From: Prevotellaceae bacterium
GTDB lineage: Bacteria; Bacteroidota; Bacteroidia; Bacteroidales; UBA932
Assembly (NCBI GenBank): GCA_031270845.1
Contig: JAISXF010000064.1
Coordinates: 1 to 41,824, forward strand
Reading direction: 5' to 3'
DNA length: 41,824 nucleotides
Shown: one piece after another, positions 7,671 to 16,259 of the stretch
Layout: each line of letters begins with the position of its first letter
How positions within the stretch are numbered: position 1 is the first letter of the stretch
Position numbers and translations under genes: made by a program
Notes under the pieces: model-generated
The model's input: the letters and a program-made list of their open reading frames with translations, nothing else
The model's database searches: none
What the model was told of the DNA's origin: nothing

Positions 7671-9190
7671 CACGAGTTCCTTTCTGCATAGTTTATTTGA
7701 CACTGCGATAAGGCCTTCCTGCGTTCGTCCCGTTTCATCCACCGCGTAAGAGGCTCGACAAGGCGGTCGATGTCGCCGGCACCGAAGGTTACCAGGACAT
7801 CGATGTCTTTTGTTTGAAGCACCTCGAGCAGGTTGCTTTTAGTGCATAGCTGTTTTTGAGGCAAGGTTACTTTGTCGAAAATCAGGCGGGCAGAGACGCC
7901 GGGGATCGGCGCTTCGCGGGCGGGGTAAATCTCAAGGAGGATGAGGGCATCCAAGAGGCTGAGGCTTTCGGCAAAGCCGTCGGCAAAGTCGCGGGTACGG
8001 GAATAGAGGTGCGGCTGGAAGATGCCGGTGATTTTCCTTCCGGGAAACGTTTCGCGCAGCGAGGTTATCGCCGCCCGCAACTCGGCGGGATGATGCGCGT
8101 AGTCGTCGATATAGGTACCCCGACGGGTATTGACCTGCACATCGAAGCGCCGCTGCACACCGGTGAAGGAGGCGAGTCCCCTCCGAAGGCCATCCGCGAA
8201 AGCGAAGAAGTCGTTCGTATCCCGCTGATTGCATTGCGCGTACGCCCATACTGCCGCCACCGCCGCCACCGCATTTTCGACATTCACCCGCGCGGGGACG
8301 CCGAGCACACAATCGTCGATGACGCCGCCGGGGAGGTGGAGGTCGAAGCGCAACAAACCGCTATCAAGACGCCGTATATCAGAGGCATAAAAGTCCGCCG
8401 CATCCGTGAGTGCGTAGTGGTAAACCGCCGCCGCCGCAGCCGGCCGCCGCAGCGCCGCGCTGCCGAACAGCCGCTCCACACCCTGCTTGAGGATGACCGC
8501 GCCACCGGGCTGTACCTGATGAATAAAATCGACATACGCCTGCTTCATCGCGCCGGCCGTGCCATAAATATCCAGATGGTCGGCATCGACGGAGGTTACG
8601 ACGGCTATCTGCGGGAAGAGCTGCAGGAACGAGCGGTCGAACTCGTCGGCCTCTGCTACCAGCGCCGGCGAGGCAGACAGGAGCAGGTTGCTGTCATAAT
8701 TCTTCGACACGCCTCCCAGGAACGCCGTGCAGCCGTCGCCTGCCTCAGTGAGCAGGTGTGCCGTTAAGGTGCTGATGGTGGTTTTACCGTGCGTGCCGGC
8801 AATGGCGATGGTGGTTTTGCCGGCGGCAATATGCCCGAGCGCCTTCGAGCGTTTGATAATAGGGTATCCGTGTTGCCTGAACCAGTTCAGTTCGCGGTGG
8901 TCGGCAGGCACGGCGGGGGTGTAGATAACCGACACGCCGCCGGGCGCTTCAGGAGCACGGAATGCCGGTGGGATTTTCTCGACATCATCCTCATAATGAA
9001 TGTCGATTCCCTCGGCCTCGAGGGCAGCCGTGAGCGGCGACGGCGTACGGTCGTAGCCGGCTACGACCGCGCCGGCATAGTTATAGTACCGCGCCAGCGC
9101 GCTCATGCCGATGCCGCCGATGCCAATGAAATAGACAGCCGTCGGCAGGAAACCGTCGGCAGGGGGCGGGATATGTGGTTTACTGTTCAT
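7670..9190 (-). CDS. murC: UDP-N-acetylmuramate--L-alanine ligase
   Basis: MurC adds L-alanine to UDP-MurNAc, the first step of stem-peptide synthesis, in the cytoplasm with ATP. The 506-residue protein has the N-terminal UDP-binding GIGGIGMS at residues 23-30, the ATP-binding AGTHGKTT at 131-138 and the Mur ligase C-terminal domain with YAHHPAE. The start codon falls in the first unit of a CATACTT heptamer repeat that fills the space to murG, so its ribosome-binding region is made of repeat DNA. The stop overlaps the ftsQ start by one base. Confidence 0.97.
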   Translation of the reverse strand: MNSKPHIPPPADGFLPTAVYFIGIGGIGMSALARYYNYAGAVVAGYDRTPSPLTAALEAEGIDIHYEDDVEKIPPAFRAPEAPGGVSVIYTPAVPADHRELNWFRQHGYPIIKRSKALGHIAAGKTTIAIAGTHGKTTISTLTAHLLTEAGDGCTAFLGGVSKNYDSNLLLSASPALVAEADEFDRSFLQLFPQIAVVTSVDADHLDIYGTAGAMKQAYVDFIHQVQPGGAVILKQGVERLFGSAALRRPAAAAAVYHYALTDAADFYASDIRRLDSGLLRFDLHLPGGVIDDCVLGVPARVNVENAVAAVAAVWAYAQCNQRDTNDFFAFADGLRRGLASFTGVQRRFDVQVNTRRGTYIDDYAHHPAELRAAITSLRETFPGRKITGIFQPHLYSRTRDFADGFAESLSLLDALILLEIYPAREAPIPGVSARLIFDKVTLPQKQLCTKSNLLEVLQTKDIDVLVTFGAGDIDRLVEPLTRWMKRDERRKALSQCQINYAERNS

Positions 9191-9306
9191 AATTTATACA
9201 TCATACTTCATACATCATACTTCATACATCATACATCCTACTTCATACATCATCCTTCATACATCCTGCTTCCTACTTCATACTTCATACTTCATACCTC
9301 ATACTT
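9188..9306. repeat. Heptamer tandem repeat filling the murG-murC junction
   Basis: Seventeen consecutive 7-bp units (mainly CATACTT and CATACAT, with CCTACTT, CATCCTT and CCTGCTT variants) run without a break from the murC start codon (9188-9190) to 9306. The murG stop codon (9292-9294) and its last few codons lie within the repeat. The entire spacer and the murC translation start region are therefore repeat-derived. Confidence 0.93.
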
Positions 9307-10413
9307 CGCCGCTATCGTCTGTATTTCTTTTACAATTTCGCAGGCGGCGTTGGGTCTGGCAAGGGCTGCGGCGTTTTGGCGCAGGGCGTTGAGGCGTGCA
9401 TCGTTCTGCAGGAGTTTGAGGAGGGCCGGCAGAAGGGCTGTTTCAGCATTGGCGTCGGGAATCATGAGGGCGGCGTCCTGTGCGACTAATGCCTGTGCGT
9501 TTCCGGTCTGGTGGTCTTCGGCGACGTTGGGCGACGGCACAAAGATGCAGGCCTTGCCGGCCATGCATAATTCGGCGATGGCGCCGGCGCCGGCGCGCGA
9601 CACGACGGCGTCGGCAATGGCATAGGCATAGTCCATGCGGTAGATGAAATCGAACGCTTTTATTACCGGCGGGCGGCCGGCGGTTTTCAGCGCCCGAAGC
9701 GCTTCAAGCGCATGTACGATATACGGCTTGCCGGTTTGCCAGACAAACTGCACTTCGCCACAGGCCAGCACGGGCAGGGCGAATGTCATTGTCCGGTTCA
9801 GGGTGCGGGCGCCCAAGCTGCCGCCGACGACGAGGACGGTCTTTTTATCGGGCGAGAGCCCGAAAAATGCCGCCGCCGCCGCCCGTTCGTCGGATGCAGT
9901 CCGGCGGCTGGTGAAGCGTATGGGGTTGCCGGTGAGGCGGATTTTGTCTTTTGGGAAAAAGCGTTCCATGCCGTCGTATGCGACGCAAATCCGGCGGGCG
10001 CGCCGCGCGAGGTACCGGTTGGCCATGCCGGCGTATGCGTTCTGTTCCTGCAGCAGGGTGGGTATTTTCCGCCATTGTGCAGCCCGGAGTATCGGGACGC
10101 TGGCGTAGCCGCCGACGCCGACGACGGCGTCGGGCTTAAAGTCCTTAATCACGCGCAAGGCTTTGCGGATGCTTCTGAGCAGCTTAAAGGGCAGCGCGAA
10201 GTTTTGCCGGCTCCATCTCCGCTGCAGGCCTGCTACGGGCAAGCCGACAACAGGATAGCCCGCCGCCGGCACTTTCTCCATCTCCATCCGGCCTTCCGCC
10301 CCGACAAAGAGGATGACCGTGTCCGGAAACTGCCGACGCAGTTCATCGGCAATCGCTATCGCCGGGTAAATATGTCCGCCTGTGCCGCCGCCACTGATGA
10401 TAATCCTTAACAT
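9292..10413 (-). CDS. murG: Lipid II synthase (GlcNAc transferase) MurG
   Basis: MurG transfers GlcNAc from UDP-GlcNAc to lipid I at the cytoplasmic face of the inner membrane to give lipid II. The 373-residue product has the N-terminal glycine loop SGGGTGGHIYPA at residues 7-18, a second glycine-rich loop GGSLGARTLN, and the donor-binding region VVSRAGAGAIAEL, all in the usual order for a GT-B fold of family GT28. Its last residues (KYEV) are encoded by the heptamer repeat. The upstream gene is ftsW, but a 42-bp tandem array of about 270 bp lies in between. Confidence 0.97.
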   Translation of the reverse strand: MLRIIISGGGTGGHIYPAIAIADELRRQFPDTVILFVGAEGRMEMEKVPAAGYPVVGLPVAGLQRRWSRQNFALPFKLLRSIRKALRVIKDFKPDAVVGVGGYASVPILRAAQWRKIPTLLQEQNAYAGMANRYLARRARRICVAYDGMERFFPKDKIRLTGNPIRFTSRRTASDERAAAAAFFGLSPDKKTVLVVGGSLGARTLNRTMTFALPVLACGEVQFVWQTGKPYIVHALEALRALKTAGRPPVIKAFDFIYRMDYAYAIADAVVSRAGAGAIAELCMAGKACIFVPSPNVAEDHQTGNAQALVAQDAALMIPDANAETALLPALLKLLQNDARLNALRQNAAALARPNAACEIVKEIQTIAAKYEV

Positions 10414-10468
10414 GGTGTTTTACGTTTTATGGTGATTAGTTACTGTAAAAAATTTTGTATTAACCCTT

Positions 10469-10735
10469 CCCCCTTCGGGGGTTTCTTCCACGCAACCTGC
10501 GGCGACATTCCCCCCATTGGGGAAAGTCGTCCCGCAACCTGCGGCAGCATTTCCCCCATTGGGGGAGGTCGTCATGCAAGATGCAGGAATATTCCCCCCA
10601 TCGGGGGAAGTCATCCTGCAACCTGCGGCAGCATTCCCCCCATCGGGGGTTTTCGTCCTGCAAGATGCAGGGATGTTTCCCCCATTGGAAGAAAACGTCC
10701 TGCAAGATGCAGGAATATTCCCCCCGTCGGGGGAA
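10469..10735. repeat. 42-bp tandem array with two hairpins per unit, between ftsW and murG
   Basis: Seven copies of a C5-NNN-G5 palindrome (for example CCCCCATCGGGGG) are centred at about 10475, 10517, 10559, 10601, 10643, 10685 and 10727, exactly 42 bp apart. One copy near 10685 is damaged on its right arm. Between them lie six spacers of two types. Type A contains CCGCA-ACC-TGCGG and type B contains CTGCA-AGA-TGCAG, in the order A, A, B, A, B, B. Both types therefore form a second stem. The array accounts for most of the 346 bp between ftsW and murG, and because 42 is a multiple of three it stays open in several frames. I do not consider those frames genes. Confidence 0.93.
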
Positions 10736-10759
10736 AACGCAGTGTATATTGTGTTACTG

Positions 10760-12028
10760 TTATTCATCTGCGGTAAGCGTATCTTTATTTATGGTTGAAT
10801 CCGTCGCGACGCGTCGTTTTTTCTCCTGCTCATTGGCGGTACGGCTCACGGAGAGAATTATTCCCAGCGCAAAACCCGTAGTGATAAGCGAGCTGCCCCC
10901 GTGGCTTACCAGCGGCAGCGTCTGCCCCGTTACCGGAAAGAGGCCAACCGCGACATTCATGTGCAGCAGCGCCTGGAACACGATTTGCAGCATTATTCCA
11001 AGTATAACGGTGGCGTAGAACAGGTTTTTGCAGGAACGCGCAATCACCGCCACGCGGTAGAAGAGCCACAGGTAGAGGAATAATACGCCGACGCATCCCG
11101 CTACGCCATATTCCTCGACAATGATTGCGAAAATAAAGTCATCGTAGGCATTGGGCAGGATGTGTCTTTGGGTACTGTTCCCCGGCCCCTTGCCGATGAT
11201 GCCGCCCGAAGCGACCGCTATCTTCGCGTTGTTGTATTGAAAAAGCAGGTCTTTTTTATCCTTCTTTACGGCGTCGGAGGAGAAGTGGACGATGACGCGG
11301 TTCGCGACCATCTTCTTCACGCGCGGAAACAGCGGCGTGGTATAGGAAAGCAGCACCACGGCGCCCAAACCGGCCACGCCCAGAGCCAGCGTCTTCCAGA
11401 GGTACGACGCCCGGACGCGCGCGACGGTAAGAATGATAAACACCGTGAAGGCCATCAACAGCGCCGCCGACGTGCTCCCCATCTGTATTAACAAAAGAAA
11501 CAGCACGGCAACCGGCGCCACGATGTGGCGCGCGTACCGCCAAAAGCGCGGAAGCGTATGCCGGCGGCTGTTCTCTTCCAGCACTTTGGCGACATACAGG
11601 ATAATAGCGAACTTCGCCGCCTCCGCCGGGTGGAACGAGAAAAGACCAAGGTCGATGTGGCGCGACGCCTCGTTAAATTCCGACCCGAAAAAGAAGGTAC
11701 AACCCAGCAAAATGAGCGACATATACAGCGCCGGCTTGGCGAAATTACGGTAAATGTAGTAGGGGATGAGCTGACCGACATACACTAACAACAGGCTCAA
11801 GCCGATGAACTTTGACTGTCGGATAAGGTAATCGAAGGCCGAGCCGCCCCGCAGGTCGGCCAGGGAGCTGGTGGCTGAATATACCGCCAGCAGCGACACC
11901 GCCGAGAGGATGATAACCACACTCCACAGCACGCGGTCGCCCTTCGCGGTGTGGCGTAAATCGCTGAACGCCGCGCGCGCCGCCATACGCATGTCGGCAA
12001 ATGTCATATATTTGGGCTTGTCATCCAT
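10760..12028 (-). CDS. ftsW: SEDS peptidoglycan glycosyltransferase FtsW
   Basis: FtsW is the septal lipid II polymerase of the SEDS family, acting with the division transpeptidase FtsI. The 422-residue protein is rich in hydrophobic helices (about ten), beginning near residue 34. It carries the conserved loop AVGLFPVTGQTLPLVSHGGSS near residues 355-375 and EEYGVAG before it. The family's usual length is about 380-420 residues. It begins 12 bp after murD. The gene could in principle be rodA, but its place in the dcw cluster favours ftsW. Confidence 0.95.
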   Translation of the reverse strand: MDDKPKYMTFADMRMAARAAFSDLRHTAKGDRVLWSVVIILSAVSLLAVYSATSSLADLRGGSAFDYLIRQSKFIGLSLLLVYVGQLIPYYIYRNFAKPALYMSLILLGCTFFFGSEFNEASRHIDLGLFSFHPAEAAKFAIILYVAKVLEENSRRHTLPRFWRYARHIVAPVAVLFLLLIQMGSTSAALLMAFTVFIILTVARVRASYLWKTLALGVAGLGAVVLLSYTTPLFPRVKKMVANRVIVHFSSDAVKKDKKDLLFQYNNAKIAVASGGIIGKGPGNSTQRHILPNAYDDFIFAIIVEEYGVAGCVGVLFLYLWLFYRVAVIARSCKNLFYATVILGIMLQIVFQALLHMNVAVGLFPVTGQTLPLVSHGGSSLITTGFALGIILSVSRTANEQEKKRRVATDSTINKDTLTADE

Positions 12029-12040
12029 AGTCGGTTCCTA

Positions 12041-13429
12041 TCACAGACGCCGCACGGCCTCTTTGAACTGCCGGCCGCGGTCTTCATAATTTTTAAACAG
12101 GTCAAAACTCGCGCAGGCGGGCGATAACAACACCGTATCGCCGGGTTCCGCAAGCCGGTACGCCGCCCCGACCGCCTCGTCAATCGACGCCGCATCGAGC
12201 AGCACCGGCACACGCTGTGCAAAAGCACGGTGCAGCTTCTCATTGTCGATACCCAAACAGATGAGAGCCTTCACCTTCTGCGCGGCAAGTTCAAACAAAT
12301 CGGCGTAATCGTTGCCCTTATCGGTACCGCCGGCAATCCATATTACTTTGGTTCTCATGCTCTCGAGGGCGTACCAGGCGGCATTGACGTTCGTGGCCTT
12401 GCTGTCGTTAATATATAATACGTCGCGTACTTTCAGCACCGGTTCGAGGCGGTGTTCGACGCCGCGGAAGGTGGCGAGGCTCTCGCGGATGACCTCGTTG
12501 CGCACCTGCAGTACCTGACCCGCCACCGCTGCCGCCATCGAGTTATAGACATTGTGTTTACCCGCAAGCGCGAGCTCCTCTACGTGCATCGAAAATTCGT
12601 CGCTGTGATAGCGCGCGTGGAGGCGCTCTCCGAGGGTGTAAGCGCCCTGCGGGACAGCGGCGGTCTGCGAAAAGGGAAGTAATTGAGCCTTCAGCACGAT
12701 GTCGTTGAGGTGCGACATCGTGATTTCGTCGTCCGAACAGAAGATGAAGCAATCCCCAGGCTGCATGTTCCGTACGATGCGGAACTTGGCCCGCGCGTAA
12801 GCCGCGAGACTGTTATCATAGCGGTCTAAATGGTCGGGCGTGATGTTGAGAAGCACGGCTATGTCGGCCTTAAAATCAAACATGCCGTCGAGTTGAAAAC
12901 TGCTCAGCTCTAACACATAATAGTCATAATTTTCGGTCGCCACCTGGTAGGCGTAGCTGCTGCCGATATTGCCCGCAAGGCCTACATTGAGGCCGGCGTT
13001 CTTAAGTAAAAAGTAGATAATGGAAGTCGTCGTGGTTTTACCGTTACTCCCTGTGATACATATCTTCTTAGCCCGGCAGTAGCGCCCCGCAAATTCGATT
13101 TCGGAGATCACCGGTATGCCTTTCCCGTGCAGCATTTTGACTACAGGCGCCCTGTCGGGTATTCCGGGGCTCTTGACGACCTCGGCAGCCGACAGCAGCA
13201 GGGCTTCGCTGTGGCCGCCTTCTTCGTAGGGTATATCATAGCTGTCAAGCATCTTACGCGCGTTGTCTTTAAGCTCGCCCGCGTCGGAGAGGAACACGTC
13301 GAAACCTTTTTTACGCGCGAGCACTGCGGCGCCCACGCCGCTCTCGCCGCCGCCAAGCACCGCGATGCGCGTGGCGGGCGTTCCACGCAATGCGGGAGTC
13401 GTTTGCAGGGAGTCGTTTATCATATCCAT
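12041..13429 (-). CDS. murD: UDP-MurNAc-L-alanine--D-glutamate ligase
   Basis: MurD adds D-glutamate to UDP-MurNAc-L-Ala in the cytoplasm. The 462-residue protein has the N-terminal nucleotide-fold loop VLGGGESGVGAAVLA (about residues 24-38), the ATP-binding TGSNGKTTTT at 126-135, NITPDHLDRY in the central domain and YINDSKATN in the C-terminal region, a hallmark of MurD. It starts 11 bp after mraY and ends 12 bp before ftsW, consistent with one operon. Confidence 0.97.
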   Translation of the reverse strand: MDMINDSLQTTPALRGTPATRIAVLGGGESGVGAAVLARKKGFDVFLSDAGELKDNARKMLDSYDIPYEEGGHSEALLLSAAEVVKSPGIPDRAPVVKMLHGKGIPVISEIEFAGRYCRAKKICITGSNGKTTTTSIIYFLLKNAGLNVGLAGNIGSSYAYQVATENYDYYVLELSSFQLDGMFDFKADIAVLLNITPDHLDRYDNSLAAYARAKFRIVRNMQPGDCFIFCSDDEITMSHLNDIVLKAQLLPFSQTAAVPQGAYTLGERLHARYHSDEFSMHVEELALAGKHNVYNSMAAAVAGQVLQVRNEVIRESLATFRGVEHRLEPVLKVRDVLYINDSKATNVNAAWYALESMRTKVIWIAGGTDKGNDYADLFELAAQKVKALICLGIDNEKLHRAFAQRVPVLLDAASIDEAVGAAYRLAEPGDTVLLSPACASFDLFKNYEDRGRQFKEAVRRL

Positions 13430-13440
13430 CTTTTCATTAA

Positions 13441-14727
13441 TTATCTTATCTTTAGGGTTACGATTGAAATAACCGCCAGCAGCACGGTGATGATCCAGAA
13501 TCGCGTAACGATTTTTGATTCAGGCAAAGGCTGGAGCGGTTTTTGTATCAGCGCCACGACGCCGGCATTTCCCGGCTTCTGGAAATGGTGATGCAGCGGC
13601 GCCATTTTGAAGACCCGCCGGCCGACGCCGTACCTGCGTTTGGTGTAGCGAAAATACCCCGTCTGTATTATCACAGAGAGACTTTCAACAAAGAAAATAC
13701 CGCACAGCACGGGCATCAATAATTCTTTGCGAATAACAATCGCGAACACCGCAATGATGCCGCCGATGGCGAGAGAACCCGTATCGCCCATGAACACCTG
13801 CGCGGGATGTGCGTTGTACCAGAGGAAGCCCCCCAGCGCCCCGACGAACGCCGCCATAAACACCACCAGCTCGCCGGTGTGCGGAATGTACATTATATTA
13901 AGGTAATCAGCATAGATACTGTTCCCCGACAAATAGGCGAGAACCCCCAGCGTAGTGCCGGTTATGATGGAGATTCCGGAAACCATCCCATCCATGCCGT
14001 CGGTGAGGTTGGCGCTGTTTGAGACAGCTATAATGATAACAATCACCATCAACGCGTAAAGTACCCAGCCGATGGCCTTCCCCGCCGCGCCGCCCCACGG
14101 AGAGAGCCATGCGTAATCAAACTCGTTCTCCTTAACAAACGGAATGGTGGTTTGCGTCGTCTTCACGTCGCAGAGGTACCGCATTTCTTTTTCCGCGCCC
14201 CCTTCAACGACTTCGGGGCGTGCGCCGGGCGCCGTCTTCGCTACCGGTTCACAGACCTTTATGTCATCGCACAACAGCATCGTTCCCGCCACAATCACCC
14301 CCACGCCAATCTGCCCGAACACCTTAAAGCGCCCGCGAAGGCCTCTTTTATCCTGCCGGAAAACTTTTATGTAGTCGTCTGCAAATCCGATGGCGCCCAG
14401 CGCGATCGCGGTGATAATCATAAGCCATACATACACGTTCGTGAGGTCGCCCACTAACAGCACCGGCACCAGAATAGCCAGCAGGATAATGATACCGCCC
14501 ATCGTAGGCGTTCCCCGCTTCTGCTTTTGGCCTTCGAGGTCAAGGTCGCGGACAACCTCGCCAATCTGCCGCCGCTGTAGCGCGCGGATAATGCGTCTGC
14601 CAAAAATGAGCGCGATAACCAGCGCGATAATCACCGCCACCGCAGAGCGGAATGTCAGATAGTGCAGCAACCCGCCGCCCGGCACATCCCACAGCGTGTT
14701 TAGATAATCAATTAGATGATATAACAT
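13441..14727 (-). CDS. mraY: Phospho-MurNAc-pentapeptide transferase MraY
   Basis: MraY moves phospho-MurNAc-pentapeptide to undecaprenyl phosphate, making lipid I in the inner membrane. The 428-residue polytopic protein shows the catalytic GFADDYIK motif, NSANLTDGMDGM and MGDTGSLAIGG, which hold the conserved aspartates. Compared with the proteobacterial enzyme of about 360 residues it has an extra hydrophilic segment between transmembrane helices (from about residue 156 to 210). Extended forms are usual in Bacteroidota. Inside that segment the sequence APGARPEVVEGGAEKE resembles the RPE(L/P/V)VEG peptides produced when a dispersed palindromic repeat is translated. It follows murE by about 28 bp. 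Confidence 0.96.
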   Translation of the reverse strand: MLYHLIDYLNTLWDVPGGGLLHYLTFRSAVAVIIALVIALIFGRRIIRALQRRQIGEVVRDLDLEGQKQKRGTPTMGGIIILLAILVPVLLVGDLTNVYVWLMIITAIALGAIGFADDYIKVFRQDKRGLRGRFKVFGQIGVGVIVAGTMLLCDDIKVCEPVAKTAPGARPEVVEGGAEKEMRYLCDVKTTQTTIPFVKENEFDYAWLSPWGGAAGKAIGWVLYALMVIVIIIAVSNSANLTDGMDGMVSGISIITGTTLGVLAYLSGNSIYADYLNIMYIPHTGELVVFMAAFVGALGGFLWYNAHPAQVFMGDTGSLAIGGIIAVFAIVIRKELLMPVLCGIFFVESLSVIIQTGYFRYTKRRYGVGRRVFKMAPLHHHFQKPGNAGVVALIQKPLQPLPESKIVTRFWIITVLLAVISIVTLKIR

Positions 14728-14755
14728 AAGGTATGATATTATAAATGATGATGAA

Positions 14756-16210
14756 TTACATAGTCAATCCAAGCGCCGCGTCGCGGTCATCAAAGGGGAT
14801 GCGGCTGCCGGCCATTTCCTGATACCGTTCATGTCCCTTACCGGCAATCAATACGATAGCGCCATCCGTCTGAGCCAGCGCGATAGCGGTACGGATAGCT
14901 TCGCCACGGTCGGTGATAAAGAGCGACCGCGTGCGCGCGTCGGCGTCGAGGCCGGCTTTCATGTCGTTGAGGATGGCTTCGGGGTCTTCAAAGCGCGGGT
15001 TGTCGGAGGTGAATACGGCGCGGTCGCTGTTCGTGGCCGCTATCTGCGCCATTGTCGGGCGCTTGGCTGTGTCGCGGTTGCCCCCGCAGCCGACGACGGT
15101 AATGAGCGGTGTTTCACGCCCGATGCTGCGGACGGTCTGTATCACGTTTTGCAGGGCGTCGGGCGTGTGGGCGTAGTCGATGATAACGATAATGCCGTCA
15201 GCGCGACGCACCACCTCGAAGCGTCCGGCGACCGGTGTGAGGGCGCTCAGCAGGCGCAGCGCCTCGCTTCGGTCGATGCCCAGAAGCCGCGCGGCGGCAT
15301 ATACGGCCAGCAGGTTATAGGCATTGAACGCGCCCACGAGCGGCGTCCAGATGTCCACCCCGTCGATATGCAGCTGCATCCCGTCGAGTGTCTGCTCGAC
15401 AATGCGGGCTTTGAAGTCGGCCCACGAGCGGAGCGCGTATGTTTTTACGGCGGCGCGGGTGTGCTGCCCCATTATCCGGCCGTTGCGGTCGTCGATGTTA
15501 AGCAGGGCAAATGCTCCGGCCGGCAGGCGGTCGAAGAGGCTCCTCTTGGCGCGGATGTAGTCGGCGAACGTTTTGTGATAATCCAGATGGTCGTGTGTGA
15601 TATTGCTGAACAGCGCGCCGGCAAACGCCAGTCCGGCGATGCGTTCCTGCACAATGGCGTGCGAGCTGACCTCCATAAAACAGTACCCGCAGCCCGCCGC
15701 CACCATCTCCCCCAGCAACCGATTGATTGTAATAGCGTCGGGCGTGGTATGGGTGGCCGGGATTTCGCGTGCATCCACATAATTGGCTACCGTTGACAGC
15801 AACCCCGCCCGATACCCCGCTGCCCGGAAGAGGCGGTAGAGCAGGGTTGCGGTGGTCGTTTTTCCATTGGTTCCGGTGATGCCCACCAATTTGAGCCGCC
15901 TCGACGGATGGCCGTAAAATGCCGATGCCATCTGCCCTGCGGCGGCGCGGCTGTCGCCGACCACGACGTAGCACACCGCGGGGTCAATTGCCTCAGCGCA
16001 AGGCAGCTCTTCGCAGACCACCGCCACTGTGCCGCGCGCAATAGCCGCACCGATAAACCGATGCCCGTCGGTTGCCGACCCGCGCAGGGCAAAGAACAGC
16101 CCGCCCGGCACAGCGTCCTGTGCCTTCAGCCACAGCGACCCGATGTCCACCGCGGGGTTTCCGTGTATCGCCTTCGGGCGTATGTCGTGTATCAAATTAT
16201 TTAATAACAT
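14756..16210 (-). CDS. murE: UDP-MurNAc-tripeptide synthetase (meso-DAP-adding) MurE
   Basis: MurE adds the third stem-peptide residue to UDP-MurNAc-L-Ala-D-Glu. The 484-residue protein carries the ATP-binding GTNGKTT at residues 113-119, the central HDHLDYH region, a lysine in AKRSLFD that is carbamylated in the family, and DNPR at 403-406. The DNPR form of this motif is associated with meso-diaminopimelate rather than lysine, so the organism should make DAP-type peptidoglycan. The gene follows ftsI by about 50 bp of AT-rich DNA. No murF is present in the window. Confidence 0.97.
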   Translation of the reverse strand: MLLNNLIHDIRPKAIHGNPAVDIGSLWLKAQDAVPGGLFFALRGSATDGHRFIGAAIARGTVAVVCEELPCAEAIDPAVCYVVVGDSRAAAGQMASAFYGHPSRRLKLVGITGTNGKTTTATLLYRLFRAAGYRAGLLSTVANYVDAREIPATHTTPDAITINRLLGEMVAAGCGYCFMEVSSHAIVQERIAGLAFAGALFSNITHDHLDYHKTFADYIRAKRSLFDRLPAGAFALLNIDDRNGRIMGQHTRAAVKTYALRSWADFKARIVEQTLDGMQLHIDGVDIWTPLVGAFNAYNLLAVYAAARLLGIDRSEALRLLSALTPVAGRFEVVRRADGIIVIIDYAHTPDALQNVIQTVRSIGRETPLITVVGCGGNRDTAKRPTMAQIAATNSDRAVFTSDNPRFEDPEAILNDMKAGLDADARTRSLFITDRGEAIRTAIALAQTDGAIVLIAGKGHERYQEMAGSRIPFDDRDAALGLTM

Positions 16211-16259
16211 TGACCTGTAGTATTTTTTCCGTATAAAATTAGTTTAAATAAAAAACCGC

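Noticed and set aside
7671-7742. Longer N-terminus for FtsQ starting at 7742
   Set aside because: It would lie inside murC. The start at 7670 overlaps the murC stop as TGATG and places the membrane helix at the N-terminus.
10420-10767. 115-codon open frame on the minus strand (and similar frames on the plus strand) through the 42-bp array
   Set aside because: The unit length is a multiple of three, so any open frame stays open. The predicted 14-residue repeat resembles no known family and the paired stems explain the DNA better.
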